This document shows positions 35,271 through 44,427 of a stretch of DNA of 64,000 nt, piece after piece. Origin of the DNA: JACRAV01 sp964571235 (GTDB lineage: Bacteria; Zixibacteria; MSB-5A5; GN15; FEB-12); assembly GCA_964571235.1 (NCBI GenBank), contig CAZNAI010000001.1, forward strand, positions 124,001-188,000, read 5' to 3'. A program made the translations under genes and the position numbers. Positions within the stretch are counted from its first letter, which is position 1; each line of letters opens with the position of its first letter. The notes below the pieces were generated by a model, which searched no databases, was not told the origin of the DNA, and saw nothing but the letters and a program-made list of their open reading frames with translations.

Positions 35271-36068
35271 TCAGCGCTTGCCGAGCAGTTCCTGCAGGGT
35301 AGGCAGGTAGGTTCGACTGAGCTTGAGTCGCGTTTGGTCGGTCAATAAGATTTCGTATCCACCGTCGGAGAGACGCTGAACTTCTTTGATACGATCAATT
35401 TTGACGATTGTCGAGCGATGGATACGGACAAATTTTTTCGGATCGAGATTAGATTCAAGCTCTTTGATCGGTTGGCGAACCAAATGCGTCTTGCGACTGC
35501 AATGCAAGATGGCATAATAATCGGCGGCCTCGATCCAATCGACTTCGTTTGCAAGGACAAATGAAATGACATCGCCAGTACGCACAGCAAATCGCTCTAG
35601 AAAACCGCCGGCGGCCCGACGGTCGGCGGCCAGTTGTAACTGATCCAATAGAGAAACGAGTTTTTGTGATATGTGCGCCTGTTGCTTTTGCCGGATGTAC
35701 GACTTTACGCGGCGGAGAGTAGCCGCAAACCGCTCTTCGATGATCGGCTTGAGCAGATAGTCCAGGGCATGTACTTCAAATGCTGGGATGGCGTACTTGT
35801 CGTGGGCTGTTACAAATATCACGATGGGCATGATCGCCGACGGGATATCTTTCAGAAGATCAAATCCATTCTTGCCGGGCATGCTGACATCCAAGAAGAG
35901 CAGATCAGGATGGAGTTTATTGACAGCCTCAAGTGCTTTGGAGGCATTGGCAACCTCACCGGAGATTTCGAAGTCGATGTCTTTAGAGAGCAGGAGCCGT
36001 ACGCCCTCTCTTGCCAGTGGTTCGTCATCGACAATGACAACCCGAATTTTGGTCTTGGACTGGGGCAT
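35271..36068 (-). CDS. LytTR-family response regulator
   Basis: A 265-residue response regulator. The N-terminal receiver has IVDDEP, the phospho-acceptor aspartate at about residue 60 in LLFLDVSMPGKNG, VTAHDKYAIPAFEVHALDYL and the conserved Lys in LLKP. The C-terminal LytTR domain (about 160-265) shows NEVDWIEAADYYAILH and FVRIHRSTIVKIDRIKEVQ, close to the membrane-bound LytTR at 32177-33082. The ATG at 36066-36068 has GGAG eight bases upstream; a GTG nine bases earlier overlaps the kinase stop. It is the partner of the LytS-like kinase just upstream and may regulate the secreted proteins downstream. Confidence 0.92.
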   Translation of the reverse strand: MPQSKTKIRVVIVDDEPLAREGVRLLLSKDIDFEISGEVANASKALEAVNKLHPDLLFLDVSMPGKNGFDLLKDIPSAIMPIVIFVTAHDKYAIPAFEVHALDYLLKPIIEERFAATLRRVKSYIRQKQQAHISQKLVSLLDQLQLAADRRAAGGFLERFAVRTGDVISFVLANEVDWIEAADYYAILHCSRKTHLVRQPIKELESNLDPKKFVRIHRSTIVKIDRIKEVQRLSDGGYEILLTDQTRLKLSRTYLPTLQELLGKR

Positions 36069-36073
36069 GTAAC

Positions 36074-37204
36074 TCACTCCGGATAAAGATCAGAGGGAAT
36101 GACAATTTTCACGCGCGTAGGTCCCCCCGGAGGTGAGTCGATGGCAAGCGTGTACCGTCTGGAATACAACCGTTCCAGACGGGCACGAGTATTACCGATG
36201 CCGATTCCTTCTTCGGGCCGCCCGCTTGTATTCGTATCGAATCCGACGCCGGTATCCTCTACGTGGATTTCGATTGATTCACCTGTTTTTGAGACAATGA
36301 CGCTGACTTTCCCCCCTTCAGCCTTGTCCGCCAGTCCGTGTCGTATGGCATTTTCCACCAGCGGCTGAATGATGAGCGGTGGTACCGGCACGGAGAGACA
36401 GGAATCGGGGACAACGATGTGAACCGAGAGCCGGTCACCAAACCGGGCCTTCTCGATCTCCAAATATCCGCGAACGAAATCGATCTCCTCACCCAAAGGA
36501 ACGGTCTGGCGATTGCCGAGCGATAGAGAGTAGCGCAAGAGCTCGCTTAGCCGACCCAGCATGGCTTGTGCTAAACCGGGCTCGCCCTTGCGAATCAACA
36601 CGGAGATAGAATTGAGCGTGTTAAAAAAGAAGTGCGGCTGGAGCTGTGACTTGAGTACATCCAGTTGAGCCCGAGTAAGCTGAGTTTCTAACTCATGCAC
36701 CATTCGCTCACGTTCTTGCCAGCGGAGCCGATAGGCGCGAGCATACCCCATAGCGACCAGTCCCCCGAATATCAAGAGTGCGTACGGGCCCATCCAGACC
36801 AATTGGCCGATCACGGTAGCTCGATACCGTTCAAACGATTCACCCATGACCCACATCGACATAGCAACCTGATAGGTTATGAAAGCGAATCCAATAAGTA
36901 GCCCCACAATTAATAACAACAACGCGGTACGGACACGCCGCCGGTCGACATACAACTTGTTCCCCAGCGCGAAAATCAGGGGCGAAATCAGCGACCAAAA
37001 GTTCCAGATCAATAACGATTCAATAAGCCACTTCAGATACTGAGAAGGACGCTCCACAGCCACCATACGGCTATGGCTTAGAGTAGCGATAACGAGCGCG
37101 ACAAGCGACCAAAACCCAACGAGCACCAGCCACGGTGGTATTTTTGAAAATGGTCGGGATACAGCCGAATTATCAGCCGATTGAAATGTAGTCGTGCCGC
37201 TCAT
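36074..37204 (-). CDS. LytS-type membrane sensor histidine kinase
   Basis: A 376-residue kinase with four N-terminal membrane helices (about residues 24-160), a short coiled linker, and a His_kinase domain with phospho-acceptor His191 in QLQPHFFFNTLNSISVLIRK. The HATPase domain follows with the N box LVENAIRHGL (Asn285), VEDTGVGFD and GIGIGNTRARLERLY. No extracellular sensor domain is visible, so the signal is probably sensed within the membrane. Its stop codon is six bases upstream of the response-regulator ATG on the same strand, giving a two-gene operon. Confidence 0.92.
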   Translation of the reverse strand: MSGTTTFQSADNSAVSRPFSKIPPWLVLVGFWSLVALVIATLSHSRMVAVERPSQYLKWLIESLLIWNFWSLISPLIFALGNKLYVDRRRVRTALLLLIVGLLIGFAFITYQVAMSMWVMGESFERYRATVIGQLVWMGPYALLIFGGLVAMGYARAYRLRWQERERMVHELETQLTRAQLDVLKSQLQPHFFFNTLNSISVLIRKGEPGLAQAMLGRLSELLRYSLSLGNRQTVPLGEEIDFVRGYLEIEKARFGDRLSVHIVVPDSCLSVPVPPLIIQPLVENAIRHGLADKAEGGKVSVIVSKTGESIEIHVEDTGVGFDTNTSGRPEEGIGIGNTRARLERLYSRRYTLAIDSPPGGPTRVKIVIPSDLYPE

Positions 37205-37230
37205 CTGGTTATAATACGCAATCGCGGCGA

Positions 37231-37839
37231 TTAACGTTGAAGATTTTCAAACCGCCCGAGCGATTCATCGTAACCGAGCAATTCACCGGCGGCCAAATCG
37301 AAGTACCAGCCGTGAAGGGTCAACTTGTGGTCGATGAGGCGATTTTGAATCCATGGAAAGGTCTTGAGATTTTCAAGCGAGAGCAAAATCGCCCTTTGCT
37401 CGCAATCGCGAGGGCTTTGTTTCAGATCAGTTCCATGCGCCAATTTGGCCGCTTGCGCGACTTTCATCCACTGTGAAATAAACTCACCATCTGCTCCCCC
37501 AAGTAGTGCCCCGATTCCCCCGCACTGAGAATGTCCGAGCACGATGATGTGTCGTACTCCAATGACAGTTACGGCAAACTCGAGCGCGGCACTGACACCA
37601 TGCGTGCCGCCGTCGCTGGACCGCGGCGGCACCAGATTGGCTACATTGCGTACTACGAACAATTGCCCAGGGACCGCGTCCAAGAGGATGGCCGGATCGA
37701 CCCGTGAGTCGGAACAAGCGATTACGAGAATACTTGGTGTCTGGGCCGCTTTGAGCTGATCAAACGTGCGGTCATGCCCCTCGTAATATTGGCGGCGGAA
37801 CTTGTCGAAGCCATCGATGAGCTGGCGAATCTCGTGCAC
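37231..37839 (-). CDS. Beta-class carbonic anhydrase
   Basis: A 202-residue enzyme that interconverts CO2 and bicarbonate. Zinc ligands Cys42, His103 and Cys106 are present in ACSDSRVDP and LGHSQCGGIGAL, along with the catalytic Asp44-Arg46 dyad. Length matches the CynT/Can branch. It would supply bicarbonate for biosynthetic carboxylations (CarB is in the same window) or balance pH. The gene has an ATG at 37837-37839 with a poor ribosome site, and is followed 26 bases later by the LytS gene on the same strand. Confidence 0.94.
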   Translation of the reverse strand: MHEIRQLIDGFDKFRRQYYEGHDRTFDQLKAAQTPSILVIACSDSRVDPAILLDAVPGQLFVVRNVANLVPPRSSDGGTHGVSAALEFAVTVIGVRHIIVLGHSQCGGIGALLGGADGEFISQWMKVAQAAKLAHGTDLKQSPRDCEQRAILLSLENLKTFPWIQNRLIDHKLTLHGWYFDLAAGELLGYDESLGRFENLQR

Positions 37840-37878
37840 TTTTGCTCTTTCTATTGTCTGGACAAGCTACCGACTTCG

Positions 37879-38412
37879 TTACTTCTTAAGATACCGAGTC
37901 GTTAAGATCTCACGGTGATGCAGTTCATGGCCGGCGATAATCCAGGCAATCGACCGAACACTTATATCAAAGGCATTGGCGATTCCGGTGTACAACCAAG
38001 CGTCCTGTGTGAACTGCCGGAACAGGTCGATGGTTGTTGTTCGGAGATGGTCAAAATCTGTTGCCAGATCGGCGACCGCGCGTTCTTCGAAATTGCCATT
38101 TGCGACATAGTCGTTCTCTTCGAATCCGGGGAGTGGTGTCTTGTCGTTTCTGCCCACACGCAATGCCCGGTAGGCGAAAATCCGCTCCGCATCGATGACG
38201 TGCCCAACCACTTCACGGGCCGACCATTTCCCCGGAGCGTACCTGAATGCCGCCTGCTCGGCCGAGAGAGAGGATATTAGGGCGACCATCTGCGGATGTT
38301 GGCGCTTGAGTGTTTCGACGATGTCTCCCGCCGGAACGCGGGAAATATACCCGGCATAGTACGGAGCAAACTCGACACTGGTTGGAGGATTGGCGCGAAA
38401 ACTTGATGACAT
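37879..38412 (-). CDS. DinB-family metal-binding protein
   Basis: A 177-residue four-helix-bundle protein of the DinB/YfiT-like superfamily. Visible signatures are GKWSAREVVGHVIDAERIFAYRALRVGRND and the C-terminal AWIIAGHELHHREIL; the His residues in GHVIDAE and HELHH are the usual metal ligands. Members include thiol S-transferases and hydrolases using mycothiol or bacillithiol; the substrate is unknown here. The ATG at 38410-38412 has AAGGAG seven bases upstream, while the longer in-frame start has no support. Downstream of the TMEM175-like gene on the same strand with a 19-base gap. Confidence 0.88.
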   Translation of the reverse strand: MSSSFRANPPTSVEFAPYYAGYISRVPAGDIVETLKRQHPQMVALISSLSAEQAAFRYAPGKWSAREVVGHVIDAERIFAYRALRVGRNDKTPLPGFEENDYVANGNFEERAVADLATDFDHLRTTTIDLFRQFTQDAWLYTGIANAFDISVRSIAWIIAGHELHHREILTTRYLKK

Positions 38413-38431
38413 AGTCGTTCTCCTTTCGAGT

Positions 38432-39007
38432 CTATTCTGAAAAGACTGCACGAATGCGGCGGTCTGGAACAATCCAGATGAGCGCTACCAATAGAAAGAG
38501 TATCTGCGAGGCTCGCGGCGAGATCGGCGCAAGAACGATAGACACTGCGTATGACCCGAGCGATACCCGGCCTTTGATGTCGCTACCGAGCGATGCGGCC
38601 AATTTCGAATCGGCGCCATGGCAGGAAACGATAAGTCTTTGTAAAATCGTGTACGCCACGCCCGCCATAAGCAATACAAATCCGTAAACAGCGGTCGGCA
38701 GAGGAGCGTCATAATTCTCCCCCATCCAGCCGGTACAAAACGGGACGAGTGAAAGCCAAAAGAGCAGGTGCAAATTGGCCCACATGATTCCGCCGGTGAC
38801 TTCCTTAGTAACGTGAACCAGGTGGTGATGATTATTCCAATAGACACCCAGAAAGAAAAATGAGAGTATGTAGGCCATGACAACCGGCAAGATCGCCACT
38901 AACGAACCAAAATCGGTACCGTGCGGTACTTTTAGCTCAAGCACCATGATCGTGATGATGATCGCGATCACGCCGTCGCTGAACGCCTCAAGCCGGGTAG
39001 TCTTCAT
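38432..39007 (-). CDS. TMEM175-family potassium channel (DUF1211)
   Basis: A 191-residue membrane protein with six hydrophobic helices. The N terminus has the family signature R--AFSDGVIAI (residues 5-16), which lines the pore of bacterial TMEM175 tetramers, a K+-selective leak channel without the classical selectivity filter. NNHHHLVHV follows at the end of the third helix, as in the family. Physiological role in bacteria is largely unknown. Start ATG at 39005-39007. It lies just upstream of the DinB gene on the same strand and is divergent from the exported methyltransferase-like gene. Confidence 0.92.
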   Translation of the reverse strand: MKTTRLEAFSDGVIAIIITIMVLELKVPHGTDFGSLVAILPVVMAYILSFFFLGVYWNNHHHLVHVTKEVTGGIMWANLHLLFWLSLVPFCTGWMGENYDAPLPTAVYGFVLLMAGVAYTILQRLIVSCHGADSKLAASLGSDIKGRVSLGSYAVSIVLAPISPRASQILFLLVALIWIVPDRRIRAVFSE

Positions 39008-39121
39008 GAGCGGGTAATCTATGCCCTGAAAAGCGATTGGGCAAGTCGATCATCAGAGTGGACAAATGGGCGGTTGACACGTCATATTGAGGCAAAACAG
39101 TTTGGCAGGCCTGGAAAATGT

Positions 39122-40159
39122 ATGTGGATTGACCGGAGGGATACGTTGAAAACGTTTTGTGTGACAGTATTAGTTGCAGTTGGGCTATTGATATCCGGCG
39201 CGGAGGCGCAGGAGGATAGTTCGGCGCTCGGCTCGCTCAAACGCGAAGCCACCGCGCTGACGCCACTCGTGAAATCAGAGATTGCCCATGGATTTCTATC
39301 GGCGGTACCGGAATTGCCGCCGATCGACAAACCACGGGTTGTGTACGTTAGAAAAGACCCACGGCAGTACTTCTCTCCCTCGCAGTACGCGGCCTTGTCA
39401 GATTCTGCAAAGGTGGGGTTGGATCGTCGTGAATTGAACGACCAATTCTACTACTACACCCGCTACGGCACTCCACTGGCGTTTGCTCGCCCACTCGATC
39501 TGGTGGCGCAGGCGGGACTGAAAACGCTCGACGGAGCACGCATTATCGATTTCGGATATGGGTCAATAGGGCAACTTCGATTAATGGCCAGCCAAGGGGC
39601 CAGTGTGTACGGTATTGAAGTCGATCCATTGCTCAAGATTTTATACGGTGACAGCGGCGATACCGGGCCCATACACCGTGCGACCGGATCGAAAGCAACC
39701 CATGACGGCAATGTCACTTCGCTGATTGGAAGTTTCCCGACTGACACCAATATCACCTCGTCAATCGGCACAGGCTTCGACGTCTTCTTTTCAAAGAACA
39801 CCCTCAAGCGCGGATATATCCATCCAGAGCGGCCGGTCGATCCAAAAATGCTGGTGCATTTGGGTGTCGATGACTCGACTTTTGTACAACGAGTATACGA
39901 CCTGCTCAATCCGGGCGGGTATTTCCTGATCTACAACCTCCACCCGGCGCTGAGTAAGCCAGAGGAACCGTACATACCCTGGTCGGACGGACGATGCCCG
40001 TTTGACAAGGGGCTGGTGGAGCGGATAGGATTTACGACCCTGACATTTGATACCGACGACACCGAGTTTGCCCACACCATGGCTAAGGCGTTCGGATGGG
40101 ACAAAGAAATGGACTTAGCGAAAGATATGCTGGGAACCTGGACACTATTTCGGAAGTAG
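39122..40159 (+). CDS. Exported class I methyltransferase-like protein
   Basis: A 345-residue protein with an N-terminal signal-like segment (TLKTFCVTVLVAVGLLISG then AEAQED) and a Rossmann methyltransferase core: ARIIDFGYGSIGQLRLMASQGASVYGIEVDP resembles SAM motif I and the acidic end of strand beta2. A later NPGGYFLIYNLHP fits the motif after strand beta5. SAM is cytosolic, so an exported methyltransferase fold is unusual; the signal peptide or the activity may be false. Whether it is anchored or cleaved cannot be told. I used ATG 39122, the one nearest the signal. It converges with the VWA gene. Confidence 0.7.
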   Translation: MWIDRRDTLKTFCVTVLVAVGLLISGAEAQEDSSALGSLKREATALTPLVKSEIAHGFLSAVPELPPIDKPRVVYVRKDPRQYFSPSQYAALSDSAKVGLDRRELNDQFYYYTRYGTPLAFARPLDLVAQAGLKTLDGARIIDFGYGSIGQLRLMASQGASVYGIEVDPLLKILYGDSGDTGPIHRATGSKATHDGNVTSLIGSFPTDTNITSSIGTGFDVFFSKNTLKRGYIHPERPVDPKMLVHLGVDDSTFVQRVYDLLNPGGYFLIYNLHPALSKPEEPYIPWSDGRCPFDKGLVERIGFTTLTFDTDDTEFAHTMAKAFGWDKEMDLAKDMLGTWTLFRK

Positions 40160-40171
40160 GTCGGAAAAAAC

Positions 40172-41275
40172 TTAGTCGTTTCCTTTGCGACCTTTCTTGC
40201 GATTGGCGACAAAGTCCCACAAAACAAATTTGCCAAGATTATCGACTGACGAGAAATACGCCCGTCCGCGATTGAGCTCGGTCAGCCGCGCCACAAACTG
40301 CTGTAGATGCGGGTCGTCGGTAACCATGAATGTCGTAATCGGAATCTTCTTCTTTCTACAAATGACGGCTTCGTCGAGCGTGCGATTGACAATTCGCGGA
40401 TCGAGTCCGATTGGATTTTTGTAGATTTGGCCGTTGGGGCGGATAATCATCGACGGCTTGCCGTCAGTTACCATGAAGATCTGCTTGTTGACATGCTTAC
40501 GGGCCATTAGTAGTTGACGAGCCATTCGAAGCCCGGCTTGAGTGTTGGTGTGGTACGGCCCGACCGCCAGATAAGGCAGGTCTTCGATCTTGATCTCCTC
40601 GGCATCGTCGCCAAAGGCGACAATACACAAATCATCTTTGGGATATTTTGTCAAAATCAGCTCGGTGAAAGCCATGGCCACTTGCTTGGCCGGTGTGATC
40701 CGGTCCTCGCCGTAAAGGATCATCGAATGTGAAACATCGATGAGCAACACAGTGGCGCACGATCCGGATCGTTCGGTCTCGCTGACTTCCAAGTCCTCTT
40801 CCTTCATCTCGAAATCAAATGAGCCGGTGCGGGTTATGGAGTTGAACATCGACGAGTTAAAATCGATATGGCGCGGGTTATCGCCAAAGGTGAACGGCCG
40901 TCGTTCGGGAAGGGCTTCATCGCTGGCGCCCCCTTCGCGAGGAACACGATGGTCTCCCCGCCCCGAGGACTTGAGTCGTTGAAATACCTGCTCGAAGGCG
41001 TCTTTGCGAAGTGTCCGTTCCCCCTTACCGGTCAGTTTCAGACCGGCTTTGCCCTGGCGAATCATGTCGGATTTCTTGAGGGCCTCTTCGAATTCATCCA
41101 GATCGAACTTCTTGTCCAATATCCCCTGCGCCTGCAAGCGGCGCATGAGCTTGAGCGTTTCTTCGACATCGCCGTTGAATCTCAGCAAGAGATACTGATA
41201 GATCGCCATTAAGTCCGACAGGTTTTTCAGCCGGGCGAAAAGCTCATCATCCCATTTGGAATAGACGAATTTCAA
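40172..41275 (-). CDS. VWA-domain protein (ChlD/BchD-like) partner of an AAA+ ATPase
   Basis: A 367-residue protein. The C-terminal half is a von Willebrand A domain with the MIDAS-type motif DVSHS in CATVLLIDVSHSMILYGE, followed by TPAKQVAMAF and a later VTDGKPS. The N-terminal half is charged and helical. Members work with MoxR/ChlI-type AAA+ ATPases in metal insertion or in remodelling target proteins. The gene overlaps the end of the AAA+ gene by four bases (ATGA). No chlorophyll or cobalamin genes are nearby, so metal chelation is not implied. Confidence 0.88.
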   Translation of the reverse strand: MKFVYSKWDDELFARLKNLSDLMAIYQYLLLRFNGDVEETLKLMRRLQAQGILDKKFDLDEFEEALKKSDMIRQGKAGLKLTGKGERTLRKDAFEQVFQRLKSSGRGDHRVPREGGASDEALPERRPFTFGDNPRHIDFNSSMFNSITRTGSFDFEMKEEDLEVSETERSGSCATVLLIDVSHSMILYGEDRITPAKQVAMAFTELILTKYPKDDLCIVAFGDDAEEIKIEDLPYLAVGPYHTNTQAGLRMARQLLMARKHVNKQIFMVTDGKPSMIIRPNGQIYKNPIGLDPRIVNRTLDEAVICRKKKIPITTFMVTDDPHLQQFVARLTELNRGRAYFSSVDNLGKFVLWDFVANRKKGRKGND

Positions 41276-42759
41276 TCGTCCGCCTCACCAATCCCCTTGA
41301 GCATATTGGAAAAGATGTCGCCATAGCGGACGGTCGCGTTGCTCACTTCGCGGGCTATCACATTGTGATGGTGGAGCCCTTCAAGCACCAGTTCCATCCA
41401 GAGAAGTTGCTCGCGCTCATCTTTGGTCTTGTTGTACTTTCGCACGACTGCATTCAATCCGGCAACCGACAAGAGTCGTTGGCGGTATTCGTCGTAAGAG
41501 AGCTCGTCGCCCAATTCCAATTTCTTCCCCGAGCTAAACCAGTCGATCACTGCCTCGTACGGATTCTCGGCCGGCCGCTCGTCGCCGCGCTTTTTCTCTT
41601 TGGCGGGAGATGGGAAATGACCCAAGAATACAGAAGTGACCGCCTTGCCAATGAGACTATGCGCCACGAGTGCCGGACCTTCTTGCTCACCCTCATAGAC
41701 CAACTCGACTTTTCCGGTCACCGCCGGGATAATCGCGTACAAATCACACACTCGGGGAAAGAGATCACTAGCGGCATCTCCGGCTTGGAGCGCACGGCGC
41801 TCAATATTCGACAGGAAATTCTCATAAGCCGAAATCGACATTCGAGCCGATACCCCCGAGCTTTGGTCGACATACTCGCTGGAGCGGGCCTGAAATGTGA
41901 CCTGCTCGACGATGTCGCGCACGAACTCTGGTACGACAATGTGTGGTTTCTTGTCGGAGATTTCGTCGGCTGTGATCGCCTTGGCCTCTTCCAGGGACCG
42001 CGGGTAATGCGTGATGATCTGCGAATCAATCCGGTCTTTAAGGGGTGTGATGATATTCCCGCGATTGGTGTAGTCTTCCGGATTGGCCGTAAAGACTATG
42101 CAGATATCAAGCGGAAGACGGAGCGGAAAACCGCGCACCTGAATATCGGCTTCTTCGAGAATATTTAACAGTCCCACTTGAATACGCGGCTGTAAATCGG
42201 GCAATTCGTTGATTGCAAAAATCCCCCGATTGGTGCGCGGAATGATTCCCCAGTGGATAACTTCTTCGTTACTGATATCGAGCTTCTCACGAGCCGCCTT
42301 GATTGGATCAATATCTCCAATGAGATCGGCAATAGAGACGTCGGGCGTAGCCAGCTTTTCATGGTACCGTTCCTCACGCGATCTCCATTCGATCGGCGCT
42401 TTTTCACCCAGACTGGCCACCAGCGCCTGCCCTTTGGGCGACACGGGATGAAACGGATCCTCGTTGAGCTGGGTGCCAGCCAGCACAGGCTGGTATTCAT
42501 CCAGCAGATTTTGCAGTCGCCGGATAATCCGGGTTTTGGCCTGACCGCGTAGTCCGAGCAAGATGAAATTATGGCGAGAGAGGATGGCATTGACCAATTG
42601 CGGGATTACTGTCTGCTCGAATCCGACAATGCCGGGGAACAGTGTCTCGCCGGCTTTCATCCGGGCGAGCAGATTCTGCCGCATTTCTTCTTTGACCGTC
42701 CGGCTTTGCCAGCCGGAGGCCCTAAGTTCACCGATGGTTGTGGGGCGTTTAGTAGTCAC
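41272..42759 (-). CDS. MoxR/ChlI-type AAA+ ATPase
   Basis: A 495-residue AAA+ protein of the magnesium chelatase ChlI/MoxR branch. Walker A appears as LLGLRGQAKTRIIRRL (GxxGxxKT, an unusual GLRGQAKT form), Walker B as GIFAINELPDL, and sensor 1 near IVFTANPEDYTNRG. Hydrophobic ChlI-like inserts such as FPLRLPLDICIVF are seen. It likely remodels or activates a target together with the downstream VWA protein, with which it is translationally coupled. Start ATG at 42757-42759. Target is not evident from context. Confidence 0.88.
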   Translation of the reverse strand: MTTKRPTTIGELRASGWQSRTVKEEMRQNLLARMKAGETLFPGIVGFEQTVIPQLVNAILSRHNFILLGLRGQAKTRIIRRLQNLLDEYQPVLAGTQLNEDPFHPVSPKGQALVASLGEKAPIEWRSREERYHEKLATPDVSIADLIGDIDPIKAAREKLDISNEEVIHWGIIPRTNRGIFAINELPDLQPRIQVGLLNILEEADIQVRGFPLRLPLDICIVFTANPEDYTNRGNIITPLKDRIDSQIITHYPRSLEEAKAITADEISDKKPHIVVPEFVRDIVEQVTFQARSSEYVDQSSGVSARMSISAYENFLSNIERRALQAGDAASDLFPRVCDLYAIIPAVTGKVELVYEGEQEGPALVAHSLIGKAVTSVFLGHFPSPAKEKKRGDERPAENPYEAVIDWFSSGKKLELGDELSYDEYRQRLLSVAGLNAVVRKYNKTKDEREQLLWMELVLEGLHHHNVIAREVSNATVRYGDIFSNMLKGIGEADD

Positions 42760-42853
42760 ATTCCTCCAAAAAACTGAAAACTAAGTAACTCAGGTGATAT
42801 GAGAGAGTAAACGCCGAAGACGGCGGTTTGGTTCACGAATTGTCCCAGTCGGA

Positions 42854-43120
42854 TTAATACCGGCCGGTGCGAAGCGGAATGGGCACTGACTTGTAATAAT
42901 TTTCGCGCGAGGCTTTGGCGACCGACCCGGTGGGGACATCCACTACTTCGGCGGCAAACGGATGACTGCCTTTTATGTGAATGATATCCCCCCGTTTGAC
43001 TTCATAGGCCGGCTTGACCGGGCGTCCATTGACCACAATCAACCCGGTGGCGCCCATTTCTTTGGCGATTGTCCGTCGCTTGATTAGTCCGACCGTCGAA
43101 AGATAATCGTCAATTCGCAT
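42854..43120 (-). CDS. S4-domain RNA-binding protein (RqcP/Hsp15-like)
   Basis: An 88-residue protein with an N-terminal S4 RNA-binding domain (MRIDDYLSTVGLIKRRTIAKEMGATGLIVVNG, then VKRGDIIHI) and a short basic tail. Small S4 proteins of this type (RqcP in Firmicutes, Hsp15 in Proteobacteria) bind the large ribosomal subunit and help rescue stalled nascent chains. The function here is inferred from fold and length. The gene begins 11 bases before the end of the upstream PPIase gene, so it is probably coupled to it. Confidence 0.85.
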   Translation of the reverse strand: MRIDDYLSTVGLIKRRTIAKEMGATGLIVVNGRPVKPAYEVKRGDIIHIKGSHPFAAEVVDVPTGSVAKASRENYYKSVPIPLRTGRY

Positions 43121-44426
43121 TGAGTGCGCTCAGGCGGTACTCGACAAAGCTGTGCGACTTGATCTCATCGACCCACTTGGAAACCAGCCGGTCGACTTTC
43201 TCCTGCCGAGCCAATTCTTTGAGTTGATCAAAATCGGCCGGGAGAGCAAACCGGCGTTCCTGCTGGTATTCAAGCAATTTGAGAATATGCAGACCGTTAC
43301 TGGTCACCACAGGGCCGCGGTATTCATTGGCGGTTGTCCAGCCGGCGATGGAGTCGGCAAACTCAGCCGGGGGCTGTTTAACAGCAAACCAACCAAGCTC
43401 GCCCGCTTTGACTCGCGATTCGTCGTCGGTCGACCAGGTTTTCGTAGCTACGGCGAAATCGTCGCCACCGCGCAGGGCAGTTAAGAGCGAGTCAGCCAGA
43501 TGGCGAACCGCGGCGCTATCTTTTGCCGAGGGGGTTACCGAAACAAGAACGTGGCGAAGCAAGAGCTTGTCGCCGCGCCGTCCCTCACACTTGATGATGT
43601 GAAAGCCAAATTGTGTGCGCACCACACCGGAAATCTCGCCGTCGCGCAGTACATAAGCCGCCCGGCCGAATTCAGGGACCAGATCCTCTTTCGCGATATA
43701 TCCGAGCATGCCGCTGTCGGGGGCCATGCCAGGAGTCGAATACTGGCTGGAGATCGCCCTGAAATCCTCACCTTTCAAAATGCGCTGACGAGCTGTCTCG
43801 ATAAACATCCGCACTGAATCCTCAACCGACTTTGAGGCATTGATCGACAACTGAAGATGCGCCAGCCGGATCGCTTCCGGTTGCGCCGGGATCGAGTCTC
43901 CGAACTTGCCGAAAAACTCTTCAACTTCATGCTTTGACACCGACACCGCTGAGAGCTTTTTCTGCACGTACCTTTGTTTGACCAGTTGGTCGCCCAGATC
44001 GTCGTGGTATTTCTTCTGCAAATCACGCAGGGTCATGTTTTCCGAAGTCAACGCCGCCAGAAACTGGTCGTTGGAGTCGAATCTGGCCGCCACCCGCTGA
44101 ATCTGCTCTGTCACCGCTTGATCCACTTCTTCGGGCCTGACATGAATCGAGGTATCCTTGTGCGCCTCCTGCAGGAGTAGCTTATCGGAGACCATCTGTT
44201 CCAGCACTTCTTTTTGGAATGCGGCGATTTCCTCGGGTGTTGTGGGACGGCGGTTGGACTGCAAGGCAGTCAACTGCATCTGTTGCGCCAGTTCTGAAGC
44301 GAGGATGATATCCGGGCCGGCTACCGCCACGATCTTATCGATCGGCTCCCGATCCTGGGCGGCGACTGCGACAGCCAATAAAAACGACAGCAAGAAGCAA
44401 AGGGCGAAGGTTCCGGCTTTTGTCAA
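43110..44426 (-). CDS. SurA-like periplasmic peptidyl-prolyl isomerase/chaperone
   Basis: A 438-residue protein with a signal peptide (FALCFLLSFLLAVAVAAQ), a SurA-type N-terminal helical domain (DREPIDKIVAVAGPDIILASEL) and two parvulin-like domains: one near residues 190-290 (RLAHLQLSI...FGFHIIKCEGRRG) and one about 300-400 (RHVLVSV...ESRVKAGELGWF...NGLHILKL). SurA folds outer-membrane proteins in the periplasm. I chose the TTG at 44424-44426 because AGAGGA lies four bases upstream and the signal starts there; the ATG further upstream has no ribosome site. One base separates it from the upstream PPIase stop. Confidence 0.85.
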   Translation of the reverse strand: MTKAGTFALCFLLSFLLAVAVAAQDREPIDKIVAVAGPDIILASELAQQMQLTALQSNRRPTTPEEIAAFQKEVLEQMVSDKLLLQEAHKDTSIHVRPEEVDQAVTEQIQRVAARFDSNDQFLAALTSENMTLRDLQKKYHDDLGDQLVKQRYVQKKLSAVSVSKHEVEEFFGKFGDSIPAQPEAIRLAHLQLSINASKSVEDSVRMFIETARQRILKGEDFRAISSQYSTPGMAPDSGMLGYIAKEDLVPEFGRAAYVLRDGEISGVVRTQFGFHIIKCEGRRGDKLLLRHVLVSVTPSAKDSAAVRHLADSLLTALRGGDDFAVATKTWSTDDESRVKAGELGWFAVKQPPAEFADSIAGWTTANEYRGPVVTSNGLHILKLLEYQQERRFALPADFDQLKELARQEKVDRLVSKWVDEIKSHSFVEYRLSALNAN

Positions 44427-44427
44427 T

